From DASXUL01 sp036504855 (GTDB lineage: Bacteria > Armatimonadota > DTGP01 > JAKQQT01): a DNA stretch of 64,000 nt. A program made the position numbers and the translations under genes. Location of the stretch: the NCBI GenBank assembly GCA_036504855.1, contig DASXUL010000132.1:21103-85102 (forward strand), in the 5' to 3' direction. Under the pieces are notes generated by a model that worked only from the letters and a program-made list of their open reading frames with translations, searched no databases and had not been told where the DNA came from. Of the stretch, positions 41,083-49,789 are shown piece after piece. Numbering within the stretch: position 1 is the first letter of the stretch; every line of letters starts with the position of its first letter.

Positions 41083-42567
41083 ATGGAAAGCCGCATCGTG
41101 GGTATCGAGACGGAGTTCGGCTGTCTCGTTCACGACGCGTCGGTTGGAAAGCCCGAAATGGTGGTGGAGGCCGTTAAGGACCACGCCTTCTACGAGAAGG
41201 GCCTCGGTCTGATCGACATCCACGCCCGGAACTACGCCTTCGAGCCGGCCCGCTCCGGCGGCTTCCTCTTGAACGGTGGGCGCCTCTACGTGGACGAGGT
41301 CGGCAGCCACGAGGAGTACGCCACCGCTGAGTGCCGTAACCTCTTCGATCTTGTCGCCCACGACCGCGCCGGCCGCGTGATCCTTCAGAGCGTGGTCAAT
41401 GACCTTGGCCTCCAGGGCAAGGTCTCCTTCCACAACAACAGCATCGACCATTTCGGCGGGCATACCTTCGGCTGTCACGAAAACTACCTCGTCGCGGCGG
41501 ACGACCGCTACTTCCGCGAAAGCCTCCAGTACCTGCTCCCGTTCCTCGTCACCCGCCAGATCTTCGCCGGCGTCGGCCGCGTGGGCGGCCACCGCCTCAA
41601 CCGGCACGACTTCAAGAAGAACGTCATGAAGGTCGGCGAGTACGAGGTCGACTACGTCTGGGTGGACAACATCTACGGCGTGGAGCTGGACGATTCGGTG
41701 GATTTCCAGTTGAGCCAGCGGGCGGACCACATCCTCCGCACCGTCTCCAGCCGCGTGCGCTTCAACCGGGCCATCATCAACCCGAAACGCGACTCTTACT
41801 ACGACTTCGCCGACCACCAGCGCCTGCACCTCCTCTACGGCGAGGCGAACATGAGCGAATACGCGCTCGCCTTGAAGGTCGGAACAACCTGGCTAGTGCT
41901 GGACCTGGTGGAGATGGACGCGCTGCCGGATAGCGTGCGCCTGGCCGACCCGCTGGCCGCCCTCAAATCCGTGAGCCGCGATCAAACGTGGAAATGGCCG
42001 GTGGATCGCCTCGACGGCAGCTCCATCGGCGCCATCGACCTCCAGCGCATCTACCTGGACGCGGCGCGCTGCGCGCTGGCTGGGCGGGATGAGCAGACCG
42101 AATGGGTGCTCCGCGAATGGGATGCCACCCTGAATGCGTTGGAGAAGGATCCAATGACTCTGGCGGACCGGCTGGACTGGGTCGCCAAGCGATCCCTCCT
42201 CGACACCTACATCGCCGAGGAGAACACAGACTGGCATGACGACACTCTGCACAGCCTGGACCTCGAATACCACAACATCGACCCCGATGCCGGCCTGTAC
42301 TACGCCCTGGAGCAGGATGGGGCCATCCGGCGCGTTGTTTCGGACGAAGACGTTGAGCGGGCATTGGTTTCCCCGCCTTCGGACACCCGCGCCGCCGGCC
42401 GCGCCCGCATGATCCGCGCCCTGAAGGCCGAGGGCAGCAACCAGTACGTGATCGACTGGGATGCCGTCTACCTGGATCGCAACCGCTACGTTGAGCTCCG
42501 CAACCCCTTCAACACCTACGAGGAAGAGGCGAAGGCCATGGAGAAGGCGCTGGGACTGGAACCCTAA
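41083..42567 (+). CDS. pafA: Pup/UBact ligase PafA
   Basis: ATP-dependent ligase that joins the C-terminal Glu of the modifier to target lysines. The 494-aa product begins MESRIVGIETEFGCLV, very close to known PafA starts, then GRLYVDEVGSHEEYATAECR with the conserved Asp, FHNNSIDHFGGHTFGCHENYL and YGEANMSEYALALKVGTT. No Dop-loop insertion is present, which separates it from Dop. An upstream in-frame ATG at 41044 would add 13 residues and is the alternative start. Last gene of the cluster, followed after 84 bp by an ABC transporter. Confidence 0.95.
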   Translation: MESRIVGIETEFGCLVHDASVGKPEMVVEAVKDHAFYEKGLGLIDIHARNYAFEPARSGGFLLNGGRLYVDEVGSHEEYATAECRNLFDLVAHDRAGRVILQSVVNDLGLQGKVSFHNNSIDHFGGHTFGCHENYLVAADDRYFRESLQYLLPFLVTRQIFAGVGRVGGHRLNRHDFKKNVMKVGEYEVDYVWVDNIYGVELDDSVDFQLSQRADHILRTVSSRVRFNRAIINPKRDSYYDFADHQRLHLLYGEANMSEYALALKVGTTWLVLDLVEMDALPDSVRLADPLAALKSVSRDQTWKWPVDRLDGSSIGAIDLQRIYLDAARCALAGRDEQTEWVLREWDATLNALEKDPMTLADRLDWVAKRSLLDTYIAEENTDWHDDTLHSLDLEYHNIDPDAGLYYALEQDGAIRRVVSDEDVERALVSPPSDTRAAGRARMIRALKAEGSNQYVIDWDAVYLDRNRYVELRNPFNTYEEEAKAMEKALGLEP

Positions 42568-42651
42568 CGCGCCGCCGTGGGGTTTTGCAGATGGGCACGG
42601 AGAGCAACCGTGGCGAGCGCCCTCTGTGCCTTTCCTGCGAAAGGGCGGAGC

Positions 42652-43323
42652 ATGATCGAGTTGCGCGATGTCACCAAGGAATTCCGGGCCGAGAACGACG
42701 ATGTATTCGCCGTGCGTGACGTCAGCCTGTCGGTTCCGAAAGGCGCCTTCGTGGCCGTGATGGGCCGCAGCGGCAGCGGCAAGAGCACGCTCCTCAACCT
42801 CGTTGCCGGGCTGGAACGCCCAACATCAGGCTCCGTGCAGGTGGCCGGGCGGGATCTGGCCGCCATGGACGATGCCGCTCTTACCGCCTTTCGCCGCGAC
42901 GAGATCGGCGTGGTATTCCAGTTCTTCAACCTCCTCCCCACGCTCACGGTGGCCGAAAACGTGGCGCTGCCGGCCCGGCTGGCGGGGAAGGGGAACGGCG
43001 TGGACGACCGCGTGCGGCGCCTCCTTGAACAGGTGGACCTCTCGCACCGCGCCGCCTTTCGCCCGCACCGCCTCTCGGGCGGCGAGATGCAGCGCGCCGC
43101 CGTTGCCCGCGCCCTGGTGAACGACCCGCGCCTGCTGCTGGCCGACGAGCCTACCGGCAACCTGGACACGCACTACGCCGATCGGGTTCTGCGGGATCTT
43201 CGCGCCGCCGCGGACGAACGCGGGTGCACCGTGCTGTTGGTGACCCACAGCCCAGACGCCGCCCGCTGGGCGGACCGCTGCCTCTGGATGCAAGACGGCT
43301 GTTTGCGCGAGGACGGCGAGTGA
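42652..43323 (+). CDS. ABC transporter ATP-binding protein, MacB/LolD type
   Basis: A 223-aa ATPase with Walker A GRSGSGKST, Q-loop FQFFNLLPTLTVAENVALP, signature LSGGEMQRAAVARAL, Walker B LLLADEPTGNLD and H-loop LLVTHSPDAAR. The sequence fits the MacB/LolD/FtsE group that drives extracytoplasmic mechanotransmission rather than solute flux. ATG 42652 (MIELRDVTKEF) follows GGGCGGAG. It overlaps the permease start by 4 bp. Confidence 0.94.
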   Translation: MIELRDVTKEFRAENDDVFAVRDVSLSVPKGAFVAVMGRSGSGKSTLLNLVAGLERPTSGSVQVAGRDLAAMDDAALTAFRRDEIGVVFQFFNLLPTLTVAENVALPARLAGKGNGVDDRVRRLLEQVDLSHRAAFRPHRLSGGEMQRAAVARALVNDPRLLLADEPTGNLDTHYADRVLRDLRAAADERGCTVLLVTHSPDAARWADRCLWMQDGCLREDGE

Positions 43324-45875
43324 CGCTGTTCCGCCAGGTGACGCTGCGCCACCTCTTCGGTGAGCCAGGCCGCACCCTTGTGGCGCTTCTGGGCGTGGCC
43401 CTGGGTATCGCCGTTTTCCTCAGCATCCGCCTGGCAAACGGAAGCGTGCTGGCCGCGTTCTCGGCCACCGTAGACGCCGTAAGCGGCAAGGCGCAGCTTC
43501 AGGCTACTGGCGGACCCAAAGGCCTCCCGGACGCCGCGTATGGGGCCGCCAGGGCCACGGAAGGGGTGCTGGCGGTCGCCCCCATCGTCCAGGCCGCCGC
43601 CGCCGCTCCAGACTGGGGCCGCCAACCAATCACCGTCCTCGGAGTTGACCTCTTCAGCGAACCCGCCTTTCGTTCTTACCAGCTTGATGCAGGGCCGGAT
43701 CGGGCGGGCGCCATGCGTTTGCTCGGCGACTCCCGCGCCCTGGCCGTTTCCGGCAAACTGGCCGCAGAGCGCTCTCTGCGGGTGGGCGATCCCGTGCGCC
43801 TGGAGTTCGGCGCAAAGACGGAAACATGGCGCGTGGCGGCCATCCTGCGCTCCGACGAGTTGGGGCGCGCCTACGCGGGGCGGATCGCCGTGGCCGACAT
43901 CGCCGCCGCCCAGGAGGCGTTCGGGAAGGTGGGGCGGCTGGACCGGCTCGACGTGATGCTGGCGCCCGGCGCGAGCGCCGAAGCGGTAAGGAGCCGCCTC
44001 ATGCGCGCCCTGGGTCCGAGCGCGATGGTGGAGCGGCCCCGTACGCGGGCCGGGCAGGTGGAGAGCCTCCTGGGGGCCTTCCAACTGAACCTGACCGCGC
44101 TCAGCGCCATAGCCGTCTTCGTTGGCATGTTCCTCATCTACAACTCCATGAGCATCTCCGTGGTGCGCCGCCGCCGGGAAATCGGCATGCTGCGAGCCCT
44201 GGGCGTCTCGCGGCGCGGCGCGATGGGCCTCTTCCTCGCGGAGGGGGCTTTCTACGGCCTGGCCGGCTCCGCGCTGGGCGTGGCGGCCGGAGTCGGGATG
44301 GCGCGCCTCGCGCTGAAGAGCGTGGCGGCCACCGTAACGGCGCTCTATGTCCGCGTGGAGGCGGACCGGCTGACGCTGGACCCCGCGCTGATCGGGCAGG
44401 CGGTGCTGATTGGCATTCTCACGGCGGTCGCGGCCAGCCTCGCGCCCGCGTGGGAGGCCGCCGCCACGCCGCCCGGGCAATCGGCGCGCGAGGGCAGCGT
44501 GGTTGGGAAGGCGAGCGCGGTCGCCTTCGCTCTGGCCGTCGGCGGGCTCGCGCTGCTCGCCCTGGCGGCCGCGATGAGTTGGGGCGCCACGCGCTTCCGC
44601 CTCCCGTATCTCGGATTCTCGGCGGCCTTCGCCGTTCTGGGCGGGTTCTCCATGGTGACGCCCATCCTGACGGCGTGGTTTGCCCGCGGCATCCGTCCGG
44701 TTTGGGATCGGCTCTTCGGCGTGGAGGGCCTCCTGGCGGCGGGATACCTGTCCGATGCGCTGGATCGTACCGCCGTGGTGGTGGCTGCCCTGATGGTGAG
44801 CCTTTCGATGTTCGTGGGAGTGAGCGTGATGGTGGGGTCGTTCCGCCGAACCGTGCAGGCTTGGGTGGATCAGACCATCCGGGCGGACATCTTCGTGCAG
44901 CCGGCCGCCTCTGACGCCTCCGGCTCGGACGCGTTGATGCCGCCCTCCGCCCTGCGCGCCTTCCGCGCCGTGCCGGGGATCGACGGCGTGGACGAGTACC
45001 GCGCGGCGCCGGGCGCCAGCGAGGGGCGTCCGATCGTGCTGTCCGCGGCCACCTTCGACGTCTTGGCGCGCCGCGGCAGCCTTCTGTTTCGCGAGGGGCA
45101 TTCCGCGGAGATCGTGCGGCGGGCGAAGGCCCGCAACCAGATCATCGTAACGGAAGGGCTCACGCTGCGGTTCAACAAGAGGGAAGGGGATACCCTCAAC
45201 CTCTCCACTCCGCGAGGCCCCCGGGCTTTCCGGATCGCCGGAGTGTTCTATGACTACACGACAAGCGGGCCTACCGTGGTGATGGATCGGGCGCTGTACA
45301 GACGCATCTGGGACGACGACGGCGTCAACAGCGTGGCGCTGTACCTGCGTCCAGGGGCGGATGCCAATGCGGCCATGGCATGGCTGGCGCGCAACGCGCC
45401 CAACGCGCAGGGTCTGTCGATTGTGGCTAACCGCGATCTGCATGACCGTGTGTTGCGCATTTTCGACCAGACATTTCGCGTAACCTATGCCCTGGAGCTG
45501 ATTTCAATCGTCGTTGCGGTGTTGGGGATCATCAACACGATGACGGCCCTCATCCTGCAGCGAGGCCGCGAACTCGGCATCCTGCGCGCCGTGGGAGCCA
45601 CGCAGCGCCAGTTGAAGCGGGTGATCCTGCTGGAAAGCGGGCTGATCGGCCTCGCCGGCTATGCGATCGGCGTCGCCTGTGGGAGCGCGCTGGCCCTGCT
45701 CCTGATCTACGTCATCAATAAGCAGTTCTTCGGATGGACCGTTCAGGCGCGATGGACGCCCGGAGTATTCGTGCAGGGCGCGGCCATCACCGTAGTGACG
45801 GCGGTTCTGGCCGGTCTGGCTCCGGCGCGCCAGGCGGCGCGTCGCGGCATTACGGAGGCAATCAGGGCGGAATGA
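43320..45875 (+). CDS. ABC transporter permease, FtsX/MacB type
   Basis: An 851-aa membrane protein with duplicated FtsX units: an N-terminal TM (LVALLGVALGIAVFLSIRLA), a large extracytoplasmic MacB-like core, TM helices around LTALSAIAVFVGMFLIYNSM with the RRREIGMLRALGVSRRG motif, a central TM pair, a second extracytoplasmic domain, and a C-terminal FtsX unit (ISIVVAVLGIINTMTALILQ, RGRELGILRAVGATQRQLKR). Start GTG 43320 in the overlap GTGA with the ATPase gene. The gene ends in an ATGA overlap with the lipoprotein. Such two-unit permeases often move lipids or lipoproteins. Confidence 0.93.
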   Translation: MTLFRQVTLRHLFGEPGRTLVALLGVALGIAVFLSIRLANGSVLAAFSATVDAVSGKAQLQATGGPKGLPDAAYGAARATEGVLAVAPIVQAAAAAPDWGRQPITVLGVDLFSEPAFRSYQLDAGPDRAGAMRLLGDSRALAVSGKLAAERSLRVGDPVRLEFGAKTETWRVAAILRSDELGRAYAGRIAVADIAAAQEAFGKVGRLDRLDVMLAPGASAEAVRSRLMRALGPSAMVERPRTRAGQVESLLGAFQLNLTALSAIAVFVGMFLIYNSMSISVVRRRREIGMLRALGVSRRGAMGLFLAEGAFYGLAGSALGVAAGVGMARLALKSVAATVTALYVRVEADRLTLDPALIGQAVLIGILTAVAASLAPAWEAAATPPGQSAREGSVVGKASAVAFALAVGGLALLALAAAMSWGATRFRLPYLGFSAAFAVLGGFSMVTPILTAWFARGIRPVWDRLFGVEGLLAAGYLSDALDRTAVVVAALMVSLSMFVGVSVMVGSFRRTVQAWVDQTIRADIFVQPAASDASGSDALMPPSALRAFRAVPGIDGVDEYRAAPGASEGRPIVLSAATFDVLARRGSLLFREGHSAEIVRRAKARNQIIVTEGLTLRFNKREGDTLNLSTPRGPRAFRIAGVFYDYTTSGPTVVMDRALYRRIWDDDGVNSVALYLRPGADANAAMAWLARNAPNAQGLSIVANRDLHDRVLRIFDQTFRVTYALELISIVVAVLGIINTMTALILQRGRELGILRAVGATQRQLKRVILLESGLIGLAGYAIGVACGSALALLLIYVINKQFFGWTVQARWTPGVFVQGAAITVVTAVLAGLAPARQAARRGITEAIRAE

Positions 45876-47011
45876 AGATCGCCTTCCTGATACTGTGCGC
45901 TTTGGCGGCTTCGGGATGCGCGTCTCGGCGTCCCGCCGCGCCGGCTCCGGCGGCGTTTCCATTGGCGCGGGCGCCCTCCGAGGGATTCGCGATCGCCCGG
46001 CCTGGCCGACTGCTTCGCTTCCCCAGAGACCACGCCGCGCATCCGGAATACGCCACGGAATGGTGGTACTACTCGGGGCATCTGCGCGACGCATCCGGGC
46101 GATGGTATGGCTACCAACTGACCTTCTTCCGGGTTGGCGTAACGCCGCCGGCGGTGAAGAGGGCTTCCGCCTGGGCGGTTCGCAACCTGTATATGGCGCA
46201 CCTGGCCGTTACGGATGAGACTGCCGGCCAGTTCCAGTATGCCGAGCGACTGCTACGCGGCAGCCTGGGTGAATCGGGGGCGCGGACGGATACGTATTCG
46301 GTTCACGTGGCCGATTGGTCAGCCTTCCTCGCAGGACGGGATCACGTTTTGAAAGCCGCTCAAGACGGCATCTCTCTGGACCTGCGGGCAACGCCGCTGA
46401 AGCCGCCCGCGGCGCACGGGGCAGCGGGATTCAGCCGCAAAGGGGCGGGGACGGGGCGCGCCAGCTACTACTACTCCTACACGCGCATGGCGACGCGCGG
46501 CGTGCTCACGCTGGACGGCCGCCGGCGAAAGGTCGCCGGCGATTCCTGGTTCGATCACGAATTCGGCAGCAACCAGTTGGCGCCGGGGCAAGTCGGGTGG
46601 GATTGGTTCAGCCTACAACTCGACGATGGTACGGATGTGATGCTGTATCTGATGCGGGACGCCGCCGGCGCGACAGATCCGAATTCCAGCGGATCGTTTG
46701 TTGACCCGCGGGGCCGGACCTCGCATTTGCGAATGCGGGATTTCGCTGTTGCCGTTGCCGATCATTGGCGAAGCCCGCATTCCGGCGGCGTTTACCCATC
46801 CCGCTGGCGCGTTTCTATCCCGTCCAAAGGCTTGGAGATGGAGGTGGAGCCAACCGTGGCCGACCAGGAACTGAGCGCGTCCCGCGGCGCCGAGATCACG
46901 TACTGGGAAGGTAGCGTTCAAGTGAAGGGGCGCGGAAATCACGGCCCGATTGCGGGTCACGGATACGTGGAGCTCACAGGCTACGCCGGGAGGATGAACG
47001 AAGTGTTCTAG
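45872..47011 (+). CDS. AttH/CrtC-like lipocalin-domain lipoprotein
   Basis: A 379-aa predicted lipoprotein: signal KIAFLILCALAASGCAS with a likely lipidated Cys. The mature part begins with FPRDHAAHPEYATEWWYYSG, which with YYSYTRMATRGVL and SWFDHEFGSNQL is characteristic of the AttH/CrtC (carotenoid 1,2-hydratase-like) double-lipocalin family. In other bacteria att-type operons pair such a protein with an ABC ATPase and FtsX permease, as here. The ATGA overlap at 45872-45875 indicates coupling. Substrate is likely lipophilic; a role in carotenoid synthesis is not supported by the neighbours. Confidence 0.88.
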   Translation: MKIAFLILCALAASGCASRRPAAPAPAAFPLARAPSEGFAIARPGRLLRFPRDHAAHPEYATEWWYYSGHLRDASGRWYGYQLTFFRVGVTPPAVKRASAWAVRNLYMAHLAVTDETAGQFQYAERLLRGSLGESGARTDTYSVHVADWSAFLAGRDHVLKAAQDGISLDLRATPLKPPAAHGAAGFSRKGAGTGRASYYYSYTRMATRGVLTLDGRRRKVAGDSWFDHEFGSNQLAPGQVGWDWFSLQLDDGTDVMLYLMRDAAGATDPNSSGSFVDPRGRTSHLRMRDFAVAVADHWRSPHSGGVYPSRWRVSIPSKGLEMEVEPTVADQELSASRGAEITYWEGSVQVKGRGNHGPIAGHGYVELTGYAGRMNEVF

Positions 47012-47097
47012 ACAGCGCATTCGCGTGGTAATCGCCAGAGTTGTTGTTGCATAATTCAGACGAAAGGACCGCCGATTGCGGCGGAATGGTGAGCCGA

Positions 47098-47442
47098 ATG
47101 CCTAGGATGAAGGCAACAACGACCCATGCCCGGGAGCTGGCGAAAATGCTGAGGCCCGAGCAGCTACGCGAGGTGGCGGAACTCCTGATGAAGGAAGCCG
47201 ATAAGCCTCGCCTTGACGAGCGCGAATACGGCAAATGCACGCGAGCAGCGAAGTCTGCCTACGCCCGTCTTGCTGAGGCCGAAGAGAAGATCGCCGAACT
47301 CCTAACGGGCGCCGGGAAAACCAACGAAGAGATCACCGCTGTTCTGAACGACCTGCGCGCCGCCGCCGACCGAGACCGCAGCGCCCGCGGCTCCGCTCCG
47401 CGCCGCCGCCGCGTTGCCAAGCAGGAACCAAAGGCCGAGTAG
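47098..47442 (+). CDS. Helical basic-tailed hypothetical protein
   Basis: A protein of about 114 aa, mostly helical and charged (RELAKMLRPEQLREVAELLM, RLAEAEEKIAELLTGAGKTN), ending in a basic tail (RRRRVAKQEPKAE). It could be DNA- or RNA-associated, but no family was recognised. The start is uncertain: ATG 47098, ATG 47107 or an upstream ATG at 47041 are possible, and none has a strong SD. A terminator-like hairpin follows at 47494-47529. Confidence 0.6.
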   Translation: MPRMKATTTHARELAKMLRPEQLREVAELLMKEADKPRLDEREYGKCTRAAKSAYARLAEAEEKIAELLTGAGKTNEEITAVLNDLRAAADRDRSARGSAPRRRRVAKQEPKAE

Positions 47443-47493
47443 GCCCAACGGAGGTCGCCGAACGCTCCACGGCGGCCAATTCCGTAAGGCGGC

Positions 47494-47536
47494 GCCCACG
47501 GGAGCGGCGATTTCGCCGTTCCCGTGGGCTTTCCTT
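47494..47536 (+). terminator. Intrinsic terminator-like hairpin
   Basis: gcccacggga ... tcccgtgggc with an inner gcggcgatttcgccgt hairpin, followed by tttccttt. Fits termination of the hypothetical gene ending at 47442. Confidence 0.75.
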
Positions 47537-47866
47537 TGCGCGGCGGCGAGGGCGGCTTGCTGAAGGATCTAGCGGCTCCAACGCGTCCGGGCAGCGCCCA
47601 GCGCGAACGCGTCTCGCTTCCGCCAACGCTGCGCAGGGTTTCGAGCCGGCGCGGTATGGGAAAGGCGGCGCCTTCAGCGCCGCAGTTGGGGAGCGGAGCG
47701 TCGCTCTGGTCTCACGGCGCCGGCGCAGCGGCGCAAGCGCCGTCTGGCGCCTGGACGATCATCAGGACATCAGACTCCCCGACCGCCAACCGCGCGCCCT
47801 CCCAGCGCCTCAAGGCCGGGCGCCATCGCGCAACGCGCAGCGGAAGTTCGCCTGCTCCGCGTGCGG

Positions 47867-47897
47867 TTGACAAGCCCGCCGGGCGGTTCGATACCAT
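47867..47897 (+). promoter_or_regulatory. Candidate promoter of GH4-clpS
   Basis: A consensus -35 TTGACA (47867-47872) and TACCAT (47892-47897) at a 19-bp spacing, slightly long. The start codon of the GH4 gene is about 108 bp downstream. Confidence 0.5.
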
Positions 47898-48004
47898 GAC
47901 CCCAGCAATCGGGTGGGCTGCAGCCCCGGCGGATCGATTCCGCCTGGCATCCAGGCTTTGCCCAACCCCCTCGCGCAATGTCTCGAACTCAGTAAGGACC
48001 AAGA

Positions 48005-49309
48005 ATGCCTAAAGTGACTTTCCTCGGCGCCGGCAGCGTCGTGTTCGCCAAGACCCTCATTGGCGACCTCCTCTCCTTCCCGGAGTTCCGGGAGGGCCTG
48101 CATATCGCGTTGCACGATATCGATGCGGACCGCCTCCAAACCATCGAACTGGTAGCCGGAAAGCTGGCGGATGTTCTGGGCGCCAAGCCGATCATCACCA
48201 CGCACCTGGATCGCCGCGAGGCGCTGGATGGCGCCGACTACGCGCTGAACATGATCCAGGTGGGAGGATATGAGCCCTCAACGGTGATCGATTTCGAGAT
48301 CCCCAAGAAGTACGGCCTGCGCCAGACCATTGCAGACACGCTGGGCATCGGCGGAATCATGCGCGCCGTGCGCACGATCCCCGTGATGCTCGAGTTCGCC
48401 GAGGACATGGAGGAGCTTTGCCCCGATGCATGGCTGCTGAACTACACCAATCCGATGGCCATGTGCTGCTGGGGGATGAATGAGGGCAGCGATATCCGCA
48501 CCGTGGGCCTCTGTCACAGCGTCTTCGGCACCGCCCGACAGCTCGCCGGACGCGTGGACGTCAACCCGGACGAGATCAACTACGTCTGCGCCGGAATCAA
48601 CCACATGGCCTTTTTCCTGAGCATGGAACACAAAGGCCAGGACATCTACCCGCAGATCCGCTCCACCGTGGGCGACCGCGACAAGTGGCAGTATGACCTA
48701 ACGCGCATGGAGATGCTGCGCCGGTTCGGCTACGCGATTACCGAGAGCAGCGAACACCTGTCGGAATACGTGCCGTGGTTCATCAAGTCCAGTCAGCCGG
48801 ACCTGATCGAGGAGTTCGAGATCCCGCTGGATGAGTACATCCGTCGCTGCATTGATCAGAACAAGTCCTGGCAGGATATCCGAGCCAAGATGATCGCCGG
48901 CGAGGGCCTGGATGAGCCGAACCGCAGCCGCGAGTACGGCACCTACATCATCCACAGCATCGAAACAGACACGCCGCGCGTGGTGTACGGAAACGTCCAG
49001 AACCAGGGCCTCATCACCAACCTGCCAGACCCCTGCACTGTGGAAGTCCCATGCCTCGTCGACCGCAATGGCGTTCAGCCCACACAAATCGGCGATATTC
49101 CGCCCCAACTGGCGGCGCTGATGCGCACCAACATCAACGTGCAGGAACTGACCGTGGCGGCCATCCTCAATAACGAACGCGACCACCTCTACCACGCCGC
49201 CATGCTGGACCCTCACACCGCGGCGGAGCTGAACCCGGATCAGATTGTGGCGATGGTGGACGAACTCCTGGAAGCCCACGGCGAGTATATCCCGGAGGGC
49301 TTGAGATAA
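48005..49309 (+). CDS. Alpha-galactosidase/glucosidase, GH4 (MelA-like)
   Basis: Cytoplasmic NAD- and Mn-dependent glycosidase of 434 aa. The N-terminal Rossmann motif KVTFLGAGSVVFAKTLIGDL binds NAD; LLNYTNPMAMCCWGM, GLCHSVFGTARQLAG (metal-ligand Cys) and CAGINHMAFFLSM (metal-ligand His) match the MelA branch that acts on alpha-galactosides or alpha-galacturonides. SD AAGGAC precedes ATG 48005. Followed after 5 bp by clpS, an unusual pairing. Confidence 0.93.
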   Translation: MPKVTFLGAGSVVFAKTLIGDLLSFPEFREGLHIALHDIDADRLQTIELVAGKLADVLGAKPIITTHLDRREALDGADYALNMIQVGGYEPSTVIDFEIPKKYGLRQTIADTLGIGGIMRAVRTIPVMLEFAEDMEELCPDAWLLNYTNPMAMCCWGMNEGSDIRTVGLCHSVFGTARQLAGRVDVNPDEINYVCAGINHMAFFLSMEHKGQDIYPQIRSTVGDRDKWQYDLTRMEMLRRFGYAITESSEHLSEYVPWFIKSSQPDLIEEFEIPLDEYIRRCIDQNKSWQDIRAKMIAGEGLDEPNRSREYGTYIIHSIETDTPRVVYGNVQNQGLITNLPDPCTVEVPCLVDRNGVQPTQIGDIPPQLAALMRTNINVQELTVAAILNNERDHLYHAAMLDPHTAAELNPDQIVAMVDELLEAHGEYIPEGLR

Positions 49310-49314
49310 CGCGC

Positions 49315-49614
49315 ATGCCAGGCCTAGCGGAACCCATCACCGGCTCCATCCCGGAGTCCATGTTCAAGAGCCTGTTCGGCAGCGACAACCCGTGGGCGGT
49401 GATTCTCTTCAACGACGAGGACCACACCTTCGATGACGTTGCCGGCCAGCTTCAGAAGGCTATCGGCTGCAGCCGTGACGAGGGCTACGCCTTTGCCCAT
49501 ACGGTCGACACGGAAGGACAGGCCACGGTCTACAAAGGCGACCTCGACGCGTGCGAACGCATCGCCTCAGTTCTGGAAGAGATCCAGCTGAAGGTCAAGC
49601 TGGAAGTCCAGTGA
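49315..49614 (+). CDS. clpS: ATP-dependent Clp protease adaptor ClpS
   Basis: N-degron adaptor that hands substrates with bulky N-terminal residues to ClpAP/ClpCP. The 99-aa product has NPWAVILFNDEDHTFDDVAG, the Asn-Asp-x-x-x-Thr type binding pocket, and GYAFAHTVDTEGQATVYKGD. No SD stands close to ATG 49315; ATG 49360 (MFKSLFG) after CGGAG is an alternative shorter start. A heptad-armed palindrome follows the stop. Confidence 0.9.
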   Translation: MPGLAEPITGSIPESMFKSLFGSDNPWAVILFNDEDHTFDDVAGQLQKAIGCSRDEGYAFAHTVDTEGQATVYKGDLDACERIASVLEEIQLKVKLEVQ

Positions 49615-49620
49615 GAGCAA

Positions 49621-49789
49621 ACAGCATTCAGGATTCAGCATCCAGCATCCAGCCCGAAGGCCTCTGTCCATGAGACAACGTAACTCATGGACAGAGGCCT
49701 TCGGGCTGGATGCTGGATGCTGAATCCTGAATGCTGAATCCTGAATGCTGAATGCTGAATGCTGATCGCTGACCGCTGACCGCTGACCG
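49621..49789. repeat. Heptad-armed nested palindrome F (AGCATTC type)
   Basis: Left heptads agcattc aggattc agcatcc agcatcc; long right arm of ctggatgctggatgctgaat and further gctgaat and gctgacc units. The core is an independent perfect hairpin cccgaaggcctctgtccatgag / ctcatggacagaggccttcggg. It ends exactly at the TPR-gene stop codon. Confidence 0.88.

Larger units (their letters stand above)
47443..48004. other. Intergenic region upstream of GH4 gene
   Basis: About 560 bp without a supported gene. It contains the terminator at 47494-47536 and the candidate promoter at 47867-47897. Several short GC palindromes (ggcgcc types) are present. Small frames here lack SD sequences. Confidence 0.55.

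Noticed and set aside
43173..45443. 756-codon minus-strand frame opposite the ABC permease
   Set aside because: The permease frame shows clear FtsX motifs; this antisense frame shows none.
45872..47011. Carotenoid 1,2-hydratase (CrtC) in a carotenoid pathway
   Set aside because: No carotenoid gene is nearby; lipoprotein signal and ABC neighbours favour the AttH-type role.
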